From Desulfobacteraceae bacterium (lineage in GTDB: Bacteria; Desulfobacterota; Desulfobacteria; Desulfobacterales; JAABSP01), in NCBI GenBank assembly GCA_011390345.1, contig JAABSP010000028.1:1-59616 (forward strand): 59,616 nt of DNA, written 5' to 3'. The translations under genes were made by a program, and so were the position numbers. The notes beneath the pieces were generated by a model that saw only the letters and a program-made list of their open reading frames with translations, had not been told where the DNA came from and did no database searches. How positions within the stretch are numbered: position 1 is the stretch's first letter; each line of letters starts with the position of its first letter. This document shows, piece by piece, positions 34,707-43,781 of this stretch.

Positions 34707-36085
34707 AAGGAACCTCCTGTTTCATTTGCAGTGTCGGCTTCGATTTCCGCGGCGCAGGAAGATGTCCCGCTTTTTCTGTCCTCGGGAAAATCGGGGGGCG
34801 GGTGCGAATGGGAATCCCCGTTGTCGAGATTGAAGAGCCGTCGGGTGATGTCGATATAGAGGGATTTGTCCCCCCGGCAGCCGTTGTTTTTGAGAAAGAG
34901 GGTCGGATGGTGGAGGGTCTTGTTGATGAGCGCGTCAGTCATCCGCTCGATGGCCTCCTTGTCCGCTTCCGATAGGTGGCTCATGCCCGTCAGGGTCTTT
35001 TTCAGTTCCGCGGCCGCGATCCGGGCCATCCGGGTCCGCATCTCGATTATGGTGGGGACCACATCGAGGCTCTCATACCAGCGCCGGAAGCTGATCACGG
35101 CCTCGTCAATGATCCGATCGGCTCTCAATGCCTCCCGGTTCCGATCCTCCATATTGTCATCCACAACCCCCTTGAGATCGTCGATGTCATAGATATAGGC
35201 GTTCGAGATCCGGTTGATAGCAGGCTCGATGTTTCTGGGAACCGCGATGTCGATGAAGAATAGGGGGCGATTCTTCCGGCCCCGCATCGCGCCCTTCACC
35301 GATTCCCGGCGGATGACGAACTCGGTCGCGCCCGTGGAGCTGATGATGATATCGACCTCGTTGAGATAATGGCCGATCTCGTTGAATTTGATGGCCGTGC
35401 CCTTAAACCGCTTGGCCAGATCGAGCCCCCGCTCGAATGTCCGGTTGGCCACGAAAATGTTATGAGCCCGATGGCGGATCAGATGCTCCACCGCGAGTTC
35501 TGCCATCTCCCCCGCGCCGATGAGAAGCACCCGCTTTCCTTCCAGTTCCCCGAAGATCTTCCGGGCCAGCTCGATGGCCGCATAGCTGATGGAGACCGCA
35601 TGATCACCGATCCCGGTCTCACTTCTCACCCGTTTGGCCGCAAAAAAGGCCTTGTGGAGCAGCCGGTTCAAAATCACGCCCGAGGTCTTCTTGACGGTGG
35701 CGATCCTATAGGCCTCCTTGATCTGCCCCAGGATCTGGGGCTCTCCCACCACCATCGAATCGAGGCTTGCCGCCACCCGGAAGAGGTGGCGGACCGCATC
35801 ATCTCCCTGGTGGATATAGAGAGCATCTTCAAACTGTTCCACCGGAAGGTTTTTGAATCTTGAAATGATCTCCTTGGCAGTCCCGACGGCCCTTTTGGGC
35901 CAATCGGCTGTCATCAGCACCTCCACCCGGTTGCAGGTGGAGAGTAAAACGGCCTCTGCGATCTCCGGATTTTCCCCGAATGCCCGCAGAGCATCATCTG
36001 CATCGGTCCTGGAAAAGGCGATGCACTCCCGCAGATCAACGGACGCGGTTTTATGGTTCATTCCCAGCAATATAATGGTACGCAT
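34703..36085 (-). CDS. hemA: Glutamyl-tRNA reductase
   Basis: A 460-residue HemA: LGMNHKTASVDLRECIAF, catalytic cysteine in VLLSTCNRVEV, VVGEPQILGQIKEAY, GAGEMAELAVEHLI NADPH-binding fold and the C-terminal dimerisation helix region. It commits glutamyl-tRNA to 5-aminolevulinate. I use ATG 36085; the frame extends 17 codons upstream into the ccsA end. The C-terminal tail past residue 430 is long and acidic. Coupled by ATGA to fabD. Confidence 0.94.
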   Translation of the reverse strand: MRTIILLGMNHKTASVDLRECIAFSRTDADDALRAFGENPEIAEAVLLSTCNRVEVLMTADWPKRAVGTAKEIISRFKNLPVEQFEDALYIHQGDDAVRHLFRVAASLDSMVVGEPQILGQIKEAYRIATVKKTSGVILNRLLHKAFFAAKRVRSETGIGDHAVSISYAAIELARKIFGELEGKRVLLIGAGEMAELAVEHLIRHRAHNIFVANRTFERGLDLAKRFKGTAIKFNEIGHYLNEVDIIISSTGATEFVIRRESVKGAMRGRKNRPLFFIDIAVPRNIEPAINRISNAYIYDIDDLKGVVDDNMEDRNREALRADRIIDEAVISFRRWYESLDVVPTIIEMRTRMARIAAAELKKTLTGMSHLSEADKEAIERMTDALINKTLHHPTLFLKNNGCRGDKSLYIDITRRLFNLDNGDSHSHPPPDFPEDRKSGTSSCAAEIEADTANETGGSF

Positions 36086-36129
36086 GAATCTCGTTTGACA
36101 TATTGGTCGTAAAAGCGGCAGCTTACAGC

Positions 36130-36957
36130 CTACCACCGCGTAAATGGCTGATGGTGTCCCTCAAAAAGGAAATTGACGCCGAAAAATGTGAAGAGCAGCA
36201 CCCCGAACCCGATAATCGACATGATGGCCGCACGCCTTCCCCGCCATCCCACGGTCAGCCGCTCATGGAGCAGGGCCGCATAGAAGAGCCACATGATCGC
36301 GGACCAGACCTCCTTGGGGTCCCAGCTCCAGAAGCGGCCCCAGACGGTTCTGGCATAGAGAAAGCCGGAGATCAGCCCCAGTGTCAGCGCGATGAATCCG
36401 ATCACGATGCAGCCGTATCCCACCGCATCCAAGAGGTCGAGAGAGGGGAGCCGGCTGTAAAAAAAGCCCCGGATCTTCTCCTTGATGGCCCGCTCCTGGA
36501 GCAGGTAGAGGATTCCAACGCCGCAGGCCAGGCCAAAGGCCGCATTTCCCACGAGGATCACCACCACATGGAAGATGATCCAGAAATTGTTGAAGGTGAT
36601 CTCCTGCTGGGCCGGATTCTGGGATAAGGGCGCAGCCATTCCCATAATAGATGCCGTCAGTGGCGCGGCCACAATTCCCAGAATTTTGAGACGGAATCGG
36701 TATTGAAGCCCCAGAAATACACTGGCCACGGCCCATGCTGCGATCACGAAGGTCTCCCGCAGGTTCCGGACCGGAAAATGTCCTGTCTGAGCAAAACCGA
36801 CGAGGATCAGCAGCGTATGGGTGAAAAATCCGCCCATCAGCAGCCCCAGCCCCCATTTTCGGAACCGCTCCTGCTGAAAGAATAGATAGGCGAGATACCC
36901 GGCCGTTGCCCCCAGGTAGAGAAGCGTCGTTGTGATGAAAAGTATTTTTGCCGCCAT
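36130..36957 (-). CDS. ccsA: Cytochrome c assembly protein CcsA/ResC-like (HemX-like)
   Basis: A 275-residue integral membrane protein with about eight helices. The WWD-type haem-handling motif is visible as WGRFWSWDPKEVWSAIMW, with conserved histidines before and after (NFWIIFHVVVIL, LLHERLTVGW). It belongs to system II cytochrome c maturation or the related HemX family, which sits next to hemA in many bacteria. It lies between the siroheme gene and hemA in one operon. Confidence 0.87.
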   Translation of the reverse strand: MAAKILFITTTLLYLGATAGYLAYLFFQQERFRKWGLGLLMGGFFTHTLLILVGFAQTGHFPVRNLRETFVIAAWAVASVFLGLQYRFRLKILGIVAAPLTASIMGMAAPLSQNPAQQEITFNNFWIIFHVVVILVGNAAFGLACGVGILYLLQERAIKEKIRGFFYSRLPSLDLLDAVGYGCIVIGFIALTLGLISGFLYARTVWGRFWSWDPKEVWSAIMWLFYAALLHERLTVGWRGRRAAIMSIIGFGVLLFTFFGVNFLFEGHHQPFTRW

Positions 36958-36958
36958 A

Positions 36959-37660
36959 TCAGCCGTCTTCCGATTCCGTAGCGCCGGTTTTCATCAATTT
37001 GGTTTTCATCAATTCGTTGTAATGAAACCCCAGGCCGAGTACCGAAGCCAGCAGTCGGTCGATGGCTCCGACATCCTCTTTTCGCACCAGGTCCAGCAGC
37101 CCCTGCCGGATCAGGGATTCAAAGAGGGGTTTATGTTCCTCGGGCGCATGCTCCTGCACCAGCAGCTTTTTCCGGATCGCGCCCATGAGATCGAGGAAAC
37201 GGCCGTATTCCGGGCCATAATCCCTTTGAATCTCTCTTTTCAGGTGCTTGGCAAAGGCCGGGCTCTTTCCGGAGGTTGAAATCGCAATGACCATGTCCCC
37301 CTGCTGAACCAGGGCAGGCAGAATGAAGTTGCAGATCTCGGGCCGGTCAGCGATGTTGCAGAGGATGTTTCGAGCCCCGGCATCGGCATGGATCTGACGG
37401 TTCAGGGTTTCGTCATCGGTTGCACCGATCACCAGAAATACCCCCTCGATATCTTTGGATCGATAATTCCGCTGATGCAGCTCGATCAGATCCTCTTTTG
37501 CCAGCCTTTGGATCTCCGGCGTATTTTCAGGGCTCACCACCCGCACCTTCGCGCCGCAGTTCAAAAGCCCCTTCACCTTGCGGGTTCCCACGGCTCCGCC
37601 CCCCACCACCAGGCACTGCTGATTGGTAATGTCCAGATTGACAGGATAGTAGCGCATCAT
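36959..37660 (-). CDS. Precorrin-2 dehydrogenase / sirohydrochlorin ferrochelatase (CysG-N/Met8-like)
   Basis: A 233-residue protein: YYPVNLDITNQQCLVVGGGA then VGTRKVKGLL is the NAD-binding start of Met8/CysG N-terminal domain, followed by VFLVIGATDDETLNRQIHAD, NILCNIADRPEICNFILPAL and AISTSGKSPAFAKHLKREIQ. It makes siroheme from precorrin-2, needed for sulfite reductase and for the siroheme-dependent haem pathway of sulfate reducers. ATG 37660 overlaps the stop of the MBL gene. Confidence 0.9.
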   Translation of the reverse strand: MMRYYPVNLDITNQQCLVVGGGAVGTRKVKGLLNCGAKVRVVSPENTPEIQRLAKEDLIELHQRNYRSKDIEGVFLVIGATDDETLNRQIHADAGARNILCNIADRPEICNFILPALVQQGDMVIAISTSGKSPAFAKHLKREIQRDYGPEYGRFLDLMGAIRKKLLVQEHAPEEHKPLFESLIRQGLLDLVRKEDVGAIDRLLASVLGLGFHYNELMKTKLMKTGATESEDG

Positions 37661-38427
37661 ATCTTTAACTGCATCAGATCCTGGGCCAGATAGAGTGGCC
37701 CGCTGTAGGTCTTCCGGCACTGTCCGACCATGTCCACACCGTCACATTCCGGGTAGAAGTGGATCAGCATCAGGTTTTTGACATTTGCCCATGTTGCCAT
37801 CTCTCCGGCAAGGGAGGGGGTGAGATGGCCTTCGACCTTGAGCCCGTCCGGATGCGCGCACTCGCAGATGAGCAGATCCGCATCCTTTGCCAGCAGAGAC
37901 AGATTCTCATTTCTGTCCGTGTCCCCGGAATAGACCGCGGACCGGCCGGTATTGTCGGAGATCCGGTAGGCGAGGCTCTGTTCCGTATGCCTCATGGGAA
38001 GGGTCTTTACGGAAAACCCCTCGAACGCGGCCCGGTCTTCGGCTCCGTTGTCCATCTCCAGGATCTTCAACAGCTCCTCATCCCACTCGATCCACTCCCC
38101 GTAAACCTTCCGGAGCCCGTCATAGAAATCGACAAACCCCTTTCCCCCGACAATTGTCAGCGGCGTTTTGCGCGCCCGGCTCCACCCCGCATATTTGGTG
38201 GAGAAGAGAAAAGAGACCAGCTCCCCCGTATGATCCGGATGAAGATGGCTGAAGAAGAGGTAGTCGATCTCCGTGATCATATGGCCGGCCTCCAGAAGTC
38301 TTCTGATGGTTCCCGCGCCGCAGTCGAAGAGCAGCTTCGCCTCCCCGGTCTCCATCAGCATCGAACAGGAGCTGCGCTGCAGGCTGGGCACACATGTTCC
38401 GGACCCGAGAACCGTTACCGATATCAT
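37657..38427 (-). CDS. MBL-fold metallo-hydrolase (RNase Z-like)
   Basis: A 256-residue metallo-beta-lactamase-fold protein: VTVLGSGTCVPSLQRSSCSM, LLFDCGAGTIRRLLEAG, the metal motif FFSHLHPDHTGELVSFLF, then MRHTEQSLAYRI, YSGDTDRNENL and LMLIHFYPECDGVD. This is the RNase Z/arylsulfatase-like subgroup; real substrate unknown. Overlaps its neighbours on both sides by 3-4 nt (ATGA with the DHH gene, ATGA with the siroheme gene). Confidence 0.87.
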   Translation of the reverse strand: MISVTVLGSGTCVPSLQRSSCSMLMETGEAKLLFDCGAGTIRRLLEAGHMITEIDYLFFSHLHPDHTGELVSFLFSTKYAGWSRARKTPLTIVGGKGFVDFYDGLRKVYGEWIEWDEELLKILEMDNGAEDRAAFEGFSVKTLPMRHTEQSLAYRISDNTGRSAVYSGDTDRNENLSLLAKDADLLICECAHPDGLKVEGHLTPSLAGEMATWANVKNLMLIHFYPECDGVDMVGQCRKTYSGPLYLAQDLMQLKI

Positions 38428-39497
38428 GATTCATCCTCCTCAGATTCATCCTCCTCAGATTCATCCTCCGATTCCTTTTTTTCGGCCGACTGCCCCCGCT
38501 TGGGACTCTTCTCGATCTGGTCGATGACCCACTGCGCGGTGCGGCGGGTGTCGGCCGTATCCAGGGACGAGGGCAGGTTCTCCAGGGTAATCTCTGCCCT
38601 GGCCATGCTCTTGTGTCCCCCGGCAGATCCAATCTGCTCGAAGGTCTGCTTGGCCTTCTTTCCCGCGTTCTTCCGGATGCCGTCATTGCGGAAGATCACC
38701 ACCAGTTTCTCCTCGTAAACACCCGATATAATGCTCCATTTCACCGGATTGACCCGCATGAAGAAGTCCGCGATAAGCACGCAGATATCCGGGTTGGTCA
38801 CACTCCCCAGATGGACAAAGGCCCTCCCCTTCCTCATGCAGAGGTTCTGAAGGGCATACCGGAAATATTTTAGAAAATCAAGGCGCAAGTCCGCAAGTTC
38901 GATTTTTCGGGCCAGATGGATGTTGGCATGGCGGAAGAGAAACTGGAAGGCTTTGACATCCTCGATCAGGGCCTGGCGCTCGAAGTCGCTGGTGTCGGTC
39001 TTGATCCCGATGAAAAGGCCCGTTGCCAGCTTTGCCGAGGGCTTGATCTTCGCGGCCCGCAGGTATTCGGTCATCATGCTTGCGGTCGCGCCGTATTCGG
39101 GCCGGATGTCCACAAATGGGGCCTTGACCGGCTCGGATACGGGGTGATGGTCGATCACCACATCGAATTTGAAGGGTTTGAAGGCCTCGCTGTGGCCCGG
39201 TTGAGAATCGACCACCACGAACTTGTCGAATTTCTTCGGGTCGATCTCATCCGTATGGATCAGAGAGACCCGCAGCAGCCGGGTCATCGCTATGTTGTCG
39301 GGCCGTTTGATCGCGTTGAAATGGGACAGGGTAACGCCTGCGGCCTTGCGCCAGAGGAGGCGTTTGACGGCCATTGCGCTTCCAATGGCGTCCGGATCCG
39401 CATTGATCACGACCAGCACCTGATCCGTTTTCGAAAACTGGTTGTAAAAACGGCGCAGCCGTTCGCTGCCGGAGAGTTTCATCTTCATTTTTCCCAT
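38424..39497 (-). CDS. DHH family phosphoesterase (NrnA-like)
   Basis: About 357 residues. DHH motifs: VLVVINADPDAIGSAMAV, FVVVDSQPGHSE, VVIDHHPVSEPV, GIKTDTSDFERQA, and DHHA1 FRNDGIRKNAGKKAKQTFEQ with IGSAGGHKSMARAEI. Related to oligoribonuclease/pAp phosphatases and c-di-AMP phosphodiesterases. The C-terminus is a low-complexity acidic tail from a 15-bp repeat. Start is ambiguous among ATGs at 39497, 39488 and 39482 (GGGAAAA lies before the last). Confidence 0.86.
   Translation of the reverse strand: MGKMKMKLSGSERLRRFYNQFSKTDQVLVVINADPDAIGSAMAVKRLLWRKAAGVTLSHFNAIKRPDNIAMTRLLRVSLIHTDEIDPKKFDKFVVVDSQPGHSEAFKPFKFDVVIDHHPVSEPVKAPFVDIRPEYGATASMMTEYLRAAKIKPSAKLATGLFIGIKTDTSDFERQALIEDVKAFQFLFRHANIHLARKIELADLRLDFLKYFRYALQNLCMRKGRAFVHLGSVTNPDICVLIADFFMRVNPVKWSIISGVYEEKLVVIFRNDGIRKNAGKKAKQTFEQIGSAGGHKSMARAEITLENLPSSLDTADTRRTAQWVIDQIEKSPKRGQSAEKKESEDESEEDESEEDES
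38428..38475 (-). repeat. 15-bp tandem repeat encoding an acidic tail
   Basis: GATTCATCCTCCTCA occurs twice in tandem (38428-38442, 38443-38457) followed by a partial third copy. It encodes the D-E-S-E-E repeats at the end of the DHH phosphoesterase and touches the start codon of the downstream MBL gene, so copy-number change would keep frame and alter only tail length. Confidence 0.85.
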
Positions 39498-39574
39498 TTT
39501 GAAATGTTGATGATAAAAAACATCCCCTACTTTAGGATTGCCTGAAAAGAATTGCAACCCGAAAAAGTATCTTC

Positions 39575-39603
39575 TTGACAGGGAGGCAACTCATTTGATA
39601 CGG
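39575..39603 (+). promoter_or_regulatory. Probable promoter of the F0 operon
   Basis: Perfect TTGACA at 39575-39580, then 16-17 nt to GATACG/ATACGG at 39597-39603, a weak -10. It lies about 35 nt before atpZ, the first gene of the operon, in a 140-bp divergent gap. Confidence 0.42.
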
Positions 39604-39636
39604 ATACTCTCTTGATTATGGGAATGAGAAAGGAAG

Positions 39637-39927
39637 ATGAGCTTTTATAAAAAGAATCGAGACTGGACCGAACATTTAACCATTGTAATGCAGCTCGGCC
39701 TGACTATGGCCGGAAGCATCATCTTCTGCTTTGCCGTCGGATGGTATATCGATAAATGGCTGGGTACCCGGGGGATCTTTGTAACGATCTTCATCCTGCT
39801 TGGGGTTATCGGCGGCGGCAATGTCGCATACCGGCAGATTATGGAGATCACCCGGCAGAAAGAACCGGAACAGGGTGGGTCAGCCCCGGGAGAGGAGGAT
39901 AAGGAGTACAGAGATGGAAACCCTTAA
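39637..39927 (+). CDS. atpZ: AtpZ/AtpI family F0 accessory protein
   Basis: A 96-residue protein with two membrane helices (MQLGLTMAGSIIFCFAVGWY and IFVTIFILLGVIGGGNVAYR) and the IDKWLGTRG loop typical of the AtpZ/AtpQ-type accessory subunits at the head of F0 operons. Proposed to help in c-ring assembly or Mg2+/ion handling. Its end overlaps the next gene by 14 nt. Confidence 0.82.
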   Translation: MSFYKKNRDWTEHLTIVMQLGLTMAGSIIFCFAVGWYIDKWLGTRGIFVTIFILLGVIGGGNVAYRQIMEITRQKEPEQGGSAPGEEDKEYRDGNP

Positions 39928-40300
39928 ACAGACACGGAACCGATACTGCTCTGCGGCCATGACCGCGGCCATTGTCATCGGACTCGGGCTGATCATCGTA
40001 GACATGCGGCCCATGGGCAAGGGCCTGATTCTGGGCACACTCTTTTCTGTTTTCAATTTCATTCTCATGGCCCAGGCCCTGCCCCTGAGGATGGCGCATA
40101 CAAAAGGTAAAACTCTTTTTTACTCCCTCTTCTCCATTTTTTTCCGTTTTTCTCTCATGGCCGTCCCTCTGATCATAGCCCTCAAGGTCGAAAATTTTGC
40201 CCTGATCGGGGTTCTGATCGGCCTTGTGGCAATTCAGATCATGATTCTTGCCGACCATGTGTTGAGCTTATTCATATCAACTCGTACAGGACAGGTTTAG
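39914..40300 (+). CDS. atpI: ATP synthase subunit I
   Basis: A 128-residue membrane protein with four predicted helices (MTAAIVIGLGLIIVDMRPMG, LILGTLFSVFNFILMAQALP, LFYSLFSIFFRFSLMAVPLI, ALIGVLIGLVAIQIMILADH). It fits AtpI/subunit I proteins that help assemble the c ring, including Na+-type rings. I start at ATG 39914, inside the end of atpZ; a longer upstream frame is the reading-frame shadow of atpZ. Confidence 0.8.
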   Translation: METLKQTRNRYCSAAMTAAIVIGLGLIIVDMRPMGKGLILGTLFSVFNFILMAQALPLRMAHTKGKTLFYSLFSIFFRFSLMAVPLIIALKVENFALIGVLIGLVAIQIMILADHVLSLFISTRTGQV

Positions 40301-40310
40301 GAAAAACGCT

Positions 40311-40985
40311 ATGGAAGATCTCGGTAGGATATCTCAGTTGGTCATTCCCATCATGGGCCATGACATGGTCTTCAACCTCAATGTCATCATCATGACATGG
40401 ATCGTCATGGGCCTCCTCGTATTCTTCGGCATCATGGCCTCCCGAAAGCGGAACGTGCTGCCCAATCCGGTGCAGGTGGTCGGTGAGCTTCTCGTGTCGA
40501 ATCTATACGGGCTCACCGAAGATGCCTTGAACAAAGAGCGGAGCAAGAGCTACTCCCCGCTGATTACCGCACTCTTCATGTTCCTGCTTCTCTCCAACTG
40601 GATAGGGATGATCCCCCACATGCATGAGCCCACAAAGGATTTGAACACGCCGCTGAGCCTTGGGTTCATGGGTTTTGTAATCGCACATTATGCGGGCATC
40701 AGGGCGAAAGGATTCAAAAATTATGCCAAAGCATATTTCGAGCCGATCTTCTTCATGGCGCCCTTGAATATTATCGGTGAAGTGTCGAAAGTGATTTCCA
40801 TTTCCTTTCGTCTGTTCGGAAATATAATGGGAGGATCCATTATCATACTGGTGGTTTCGCACCTGGTCTTCAGCCTGGTGCTGCCCCCGTTTTTGAACGC
40901 CTTTTTCGTTATATTCATCGGTGCAATACAGGCCTTTGTTTTTACAATGCTCACCCTGGTTTACATTGCAGTACAGGTTAATTGA
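40311..40985 (+). CDS. atpB: F0F1 ATP synthase subunit a
   Basis: A 224-residue subunit a. The essential stator arginine lies in SISFRLFGNIMGG, and the last helices QAFVFTMLTLVYIAVQ match the family. N-terminal VIPIMGHDMVFNLNVIIMTW and LLLSNWIGMIPHMHEPTKD are typical. It carries the ion half-channels facing the c ring. The stop is 2 nt before the fused c-subunit start. Short form, like that of Na+- or alternate-type operons. Confidence 0.95.
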   Translation: MEDLGRISQLVIPIMGHDMVFNLNVIIMTWIVMGLLVFFGIMASRKRNVLPNPVQVVGELLVSNLYGLTEDALNKERSKSYSPLITALFMFLLLSNWIGMIPHMHEPTKDLNTPLSLGFMGFVIAHYAGIRAKGFKNYAKAYFEPIFFMAPLNIIGEVSKVISISFRLFGNIMGGSIIILVVSHLVFSLVLPPFLNAFFVIFIGAIQAFVFTMLTLVYIAVQVN

Positions 40986-40987
40986 CT

Positions 40988-41962
40988 ATGGCAATCGAAA
41001 TCGAATCTTGGGTAAAAGTGGCGGCATTTGTCGGAGCCGGGCTCTCGATGGGGCTTGGGGCCATTGGTGCCGCAATCGGTGAAGGTTTTGCCGCTGCAAA
41101 AGCGAATGCGGCCATTTCCCGGAATCCGGGCATATCCGGTGACATTTTCAAACTGATGCTTGTGGGGCAGGCTGTAGCCGAAACCGCAGCCATATTCTCG
41201 CTGGTAATCGGCATAATTCTCCTTTTCTCCAACTATTCAACAGCCTCTATCATCTCGATGGCCGCACTTCTTGGGGCCGGTCTATGTATGGGCTTCGGAG
41301 CGATCGGCTCCGGTGTCGGGTCCGGTTATCCGGCAGGTGAGGCGTGCAAAGGCGTTGCCCGCCAGCCTGAAATGAGAGGACGCCTTACGACCAATATGCT
41401 TATCGGTTCGGCCGTCAGCCAGACCCCTGCCATTTTCTCAATGGTGGTAGCCTTCATGTTGATGTTTCTCAACTTTTCCGGCGCACCCCTGCATCCGACT
41501 TCGGCAGCCCTGCTCGGAGCCGGCCTGGCCACGGGGCTCGCATCCATCGGATCCGGCCTCGGCAGCGGACTTGCCGCCGGCGCGAGCTGTGAGGGATCGG
41601 CCAGACAACCGCTCAATGTCGGTAATATAACTGTTATAATGCTGGTGGGACAGGCCGTATCTCAGACACCATCGATTTTCGGTCTGCTGATCAGTTTTGT
41701 CCTCATGTTCAAGACGTATCCATCCTCGGAATTGCTGGGTGCATCGATGGCTTTGCTCTCCGCGGGACTGTGTACCGGCTTCGGCGGCATCGGCCCCGGT
41801 GTCGGCAACGGCATGACTGCACAAAGTGCCGTTACATGGGTGGCTCGAAATGTTCGGCAGGAATCTGTGCTTATGCGCTCCATGCTGGTAGGGCAGGCGG
41901 TTTCCCAATCGACAGCCATTTATGCTATGGTGATATCGCTGGCACTTATTTTTCTGATATGA
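40988..41962 (+). CDS. Four-hairpin fused F-type c subunit with one ion-binding site
   Basis: A 324-residue proteolipid made of four c-like hairpins in tandem (about 1-80, 81-161, 162-242, 243-324), eight membrane helices in all. Each has the GAGLxxGxGxIG first helix and the MLVGQAV-type second helix. Hairpin 1 keeps both carboxylates, E32 (IGEGF) and E65 (AVAETAAIF). The matching positions in hairpins 2-4 are S112/Q145, S193/Q226 and N274/Q307, so they cannot carry an ion in the usual way. The start at ATG 40988 gives MAIEIE, like MAIEGID of the single c genes. Fused c proteins with lost sites are known in Acetobacterium (two hairpins) and V-type rotors; four hairpins here are seen directly. 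It would build a rotor with few ions per turn, or mix with the normal c subunits. Confidence 0.9.
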   Translation: MAIEIESWVKVAAFVGAGLSMGLGAIGAAIGEGFAAAKANAAISRNPGISGDIFKLMLVGQAVAETAAIFSLVIGIILLFSNYSTASIISMAALLGAGLCMGFGAIGSGVGSGYPAGEACKGVARQPEMRGRLTTNMLIGSAVSQTPAIFSMVVAFMLMFLNFSGAPLHPTSAALLGAGLATGLASIGSGLGSGLAAGASCEGSARQPLNVGNITVIMLVGQAVSQTPSIFGLLISFVLMFKTYPSSELLGASMALLSAGLCTGFGGIGPGVGNGMTAQSAVTWVARNVRQESVLMRSMLVGQAVSQSTAIYAMVISLALIFLI

Positions 41963-42244
<282 letters not shown>

Positions 42245-42294
42245 TCTGTTATTCTAAAAAAGCCTTGATAAAATGGGCAAACACTCTCGAACAG

Positions 42295-42317
42295 GAGGCG
42301 GTTACGCAATCTGCCTC
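42295..42317 (+). other. Hairpin between the two atpE copies
   Basis: GAGGCGG (42295-42301) can pair with CTGCCTC (42311-42317), seven pairs with one G-T, loop of nine. No T-run follows. It lies in the 107-nt gap between two identical c genes and may set relative amounts through RNA processing; this is inference. Confidence 0.45.
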
Positions 42318-42330
42318 GTTAAACCAATAA

Positions 42331-42600
<270 letters not shown>

Positions 42601-42638
42601 TAATATTTCCCAAGAGCCCTAACGAAACGGAAACCGCT

Positions 42639-43106
42639 ATGGAAATCGTCAGCAACATTGCTCTTATCAGCATCAATGAGACCATGATCGTCCAACTGGT
42701 CTCCTTTCTGATCTTTCTGTTTATCATCAATCGGGTGATGTTTCGTCCTTTGAGAGGGGTGATGGGGGAGAGAGAGCAGTTTGTGGAAGGCATCAAATCG
42801 GAGATCTCCGATGCCGAGTCCGAGATGGAGAAGATCAACTCCCTTCTGAAAAAGCAGGAATCCGCCACCCGGCAGCAGGCTTTTGATATGCGTAAAGAGC
42901 TTGAAGACGCGGGAAGTCAGCAGGCCTCGGTCATATTTGCCGCGGCCAGAAAAGAGGTGATGGATTTGAAGGAGCGGACCGAAGAGGAGATCGAAGTACA
43001 GATCAGCGAGGCCAGAAAGAAGCTGAAGGAAGAATCTGAGGCCCTGGCCCTTCGGATTATGGAAAAGATTCTTGAACGGAGAATACCCCATGAAACACAT
43101 CCGTAG
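42639..43106 (+). CDS. atpF: F0 subunit b
   Basis: A 155-residue stator subunit: N-terminal membrane helix (MIVQLVSFLIFLFIINRVMF) with the RPL motif just after it, followed by a long charged helix (about 40-150; EREQFVEGIKSEISDAESEM...). It links F0 to F1 delta. The last 17 nt overlap the b' gene. Confidence 0.85.
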   Translation: MEIVSNIALISINETMIVQLVSFLIFLFIINRVMFRPLRGVMGEREQFVEGIKSEISDAESEMEKINSLLKKQESATRQQAFDMRKELEDAGSQQASVIFAAARKEVMDLKERTEEEIEVQISEARKKLKEESEALALRIMEKILERRIPHETHP

Positions 43107-43662
43107 AAGCATCCGCCTGCTCGGCCCCTCGGCTCTTATAATCGGAGGACTTGCCTTTCCGGCCTGGGCAGCCGAAGATACGGGAAACTGGCGGGGGACG
43201 TATGACCTGGTCATGATGTGGGTCAACTTCGGTATTCTCGCCTTTATCATCGTCAAGTTCGGCAGAAAGCCCCTGATGGATTTTCTCTACAGCCAGAGGG
43301 CCCAAGTGGCAGAGGAGATCGGCCGTCTGGAAGAGGAGAAGAGCCGGATGACGGACAAGATCAACAAAACCTTCAAAATCCTGGATGAAAGCGACGCGCA
43401 CTTTGAAAAGATCAAGGAGCGGATCGTTGAAGAAGGGGAAAAGCGGAAGCAGGAGATCATCGATGAGGCCAATGAGCAGAGCCGGATGATCATCGAAATG
43501 TCCAAACAGAAGGTCGGAAACAAGATCTATCGGGCCCGGGAGAACTTCCGGGCCGAACTGGTCGATTTGGCCATGGAACTGGCCATGAAGCGCATCCCCG
43601 GCGAGATCACCCAAGAGGACAACGAACGCTTGATCGAGGAGTACATCTCCGCGGCCGGTTAG
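43090..43662 (+). CDS. atpF: F0 subunit b' (second b-type stator)
   Basis: A 190-residue b-type subunit from ATG 43090 (ACGGAGA 8 nt upstream). It begins with a hydrophobic, signal-like stretch (LLGPSALIIGGLAFPAWAAE), then a second membrane helix (VMMWVNFGILAFIIVKFG) with KPLMDFL, and a long coiled helix. The cleavable-looking first segment is common in deltaproteobacterial b' proteins. Last gene of the operon; a terminator follows and no F1 genes. Confidence 0.85.
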   Translation: MKHIRRSIRLLGPSALIIGGLAFPAWAAEDTGNWRGTYDLVMMWVNFGILAFIIVKFGRKPLMDFLYSQRAQVAEEIGRLEEEKSRMTDKINKTFKILDESDAHFEKIKERIVEEGEKRKQEIIDEANEQSRMIIEMSKQKVGNKIYRARENFRAELVDLAMELAMKRIPGEITQEDNERLIEEYISAAG

Positions 43663-43703
43663 GTCACGCGTTTTTTTAAAGACATCTTTTTTCGGACAGA
43701 AAG

Positions 43704-43740
43704 AAAAAACCCGACTTTTTTGAAAAAAGCCGGGTTTTTT
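43704..43740 (+). terminator. Terminator of the F0 operon
   Basis: AAAAAACCCG pairs with CGGGTTTTTT around a second small stem CTTTTTT/AAAAAAG, ending in six Ts. It closes the F0 operon directly after the b' gene, showing that F1 is encoded elsewhere. Confidence 0.85.
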
Positions 43741-43781
43741 CGTTCGGGTGGACGAAGATCTCTCCTGCCCCTTTCAGGGCA

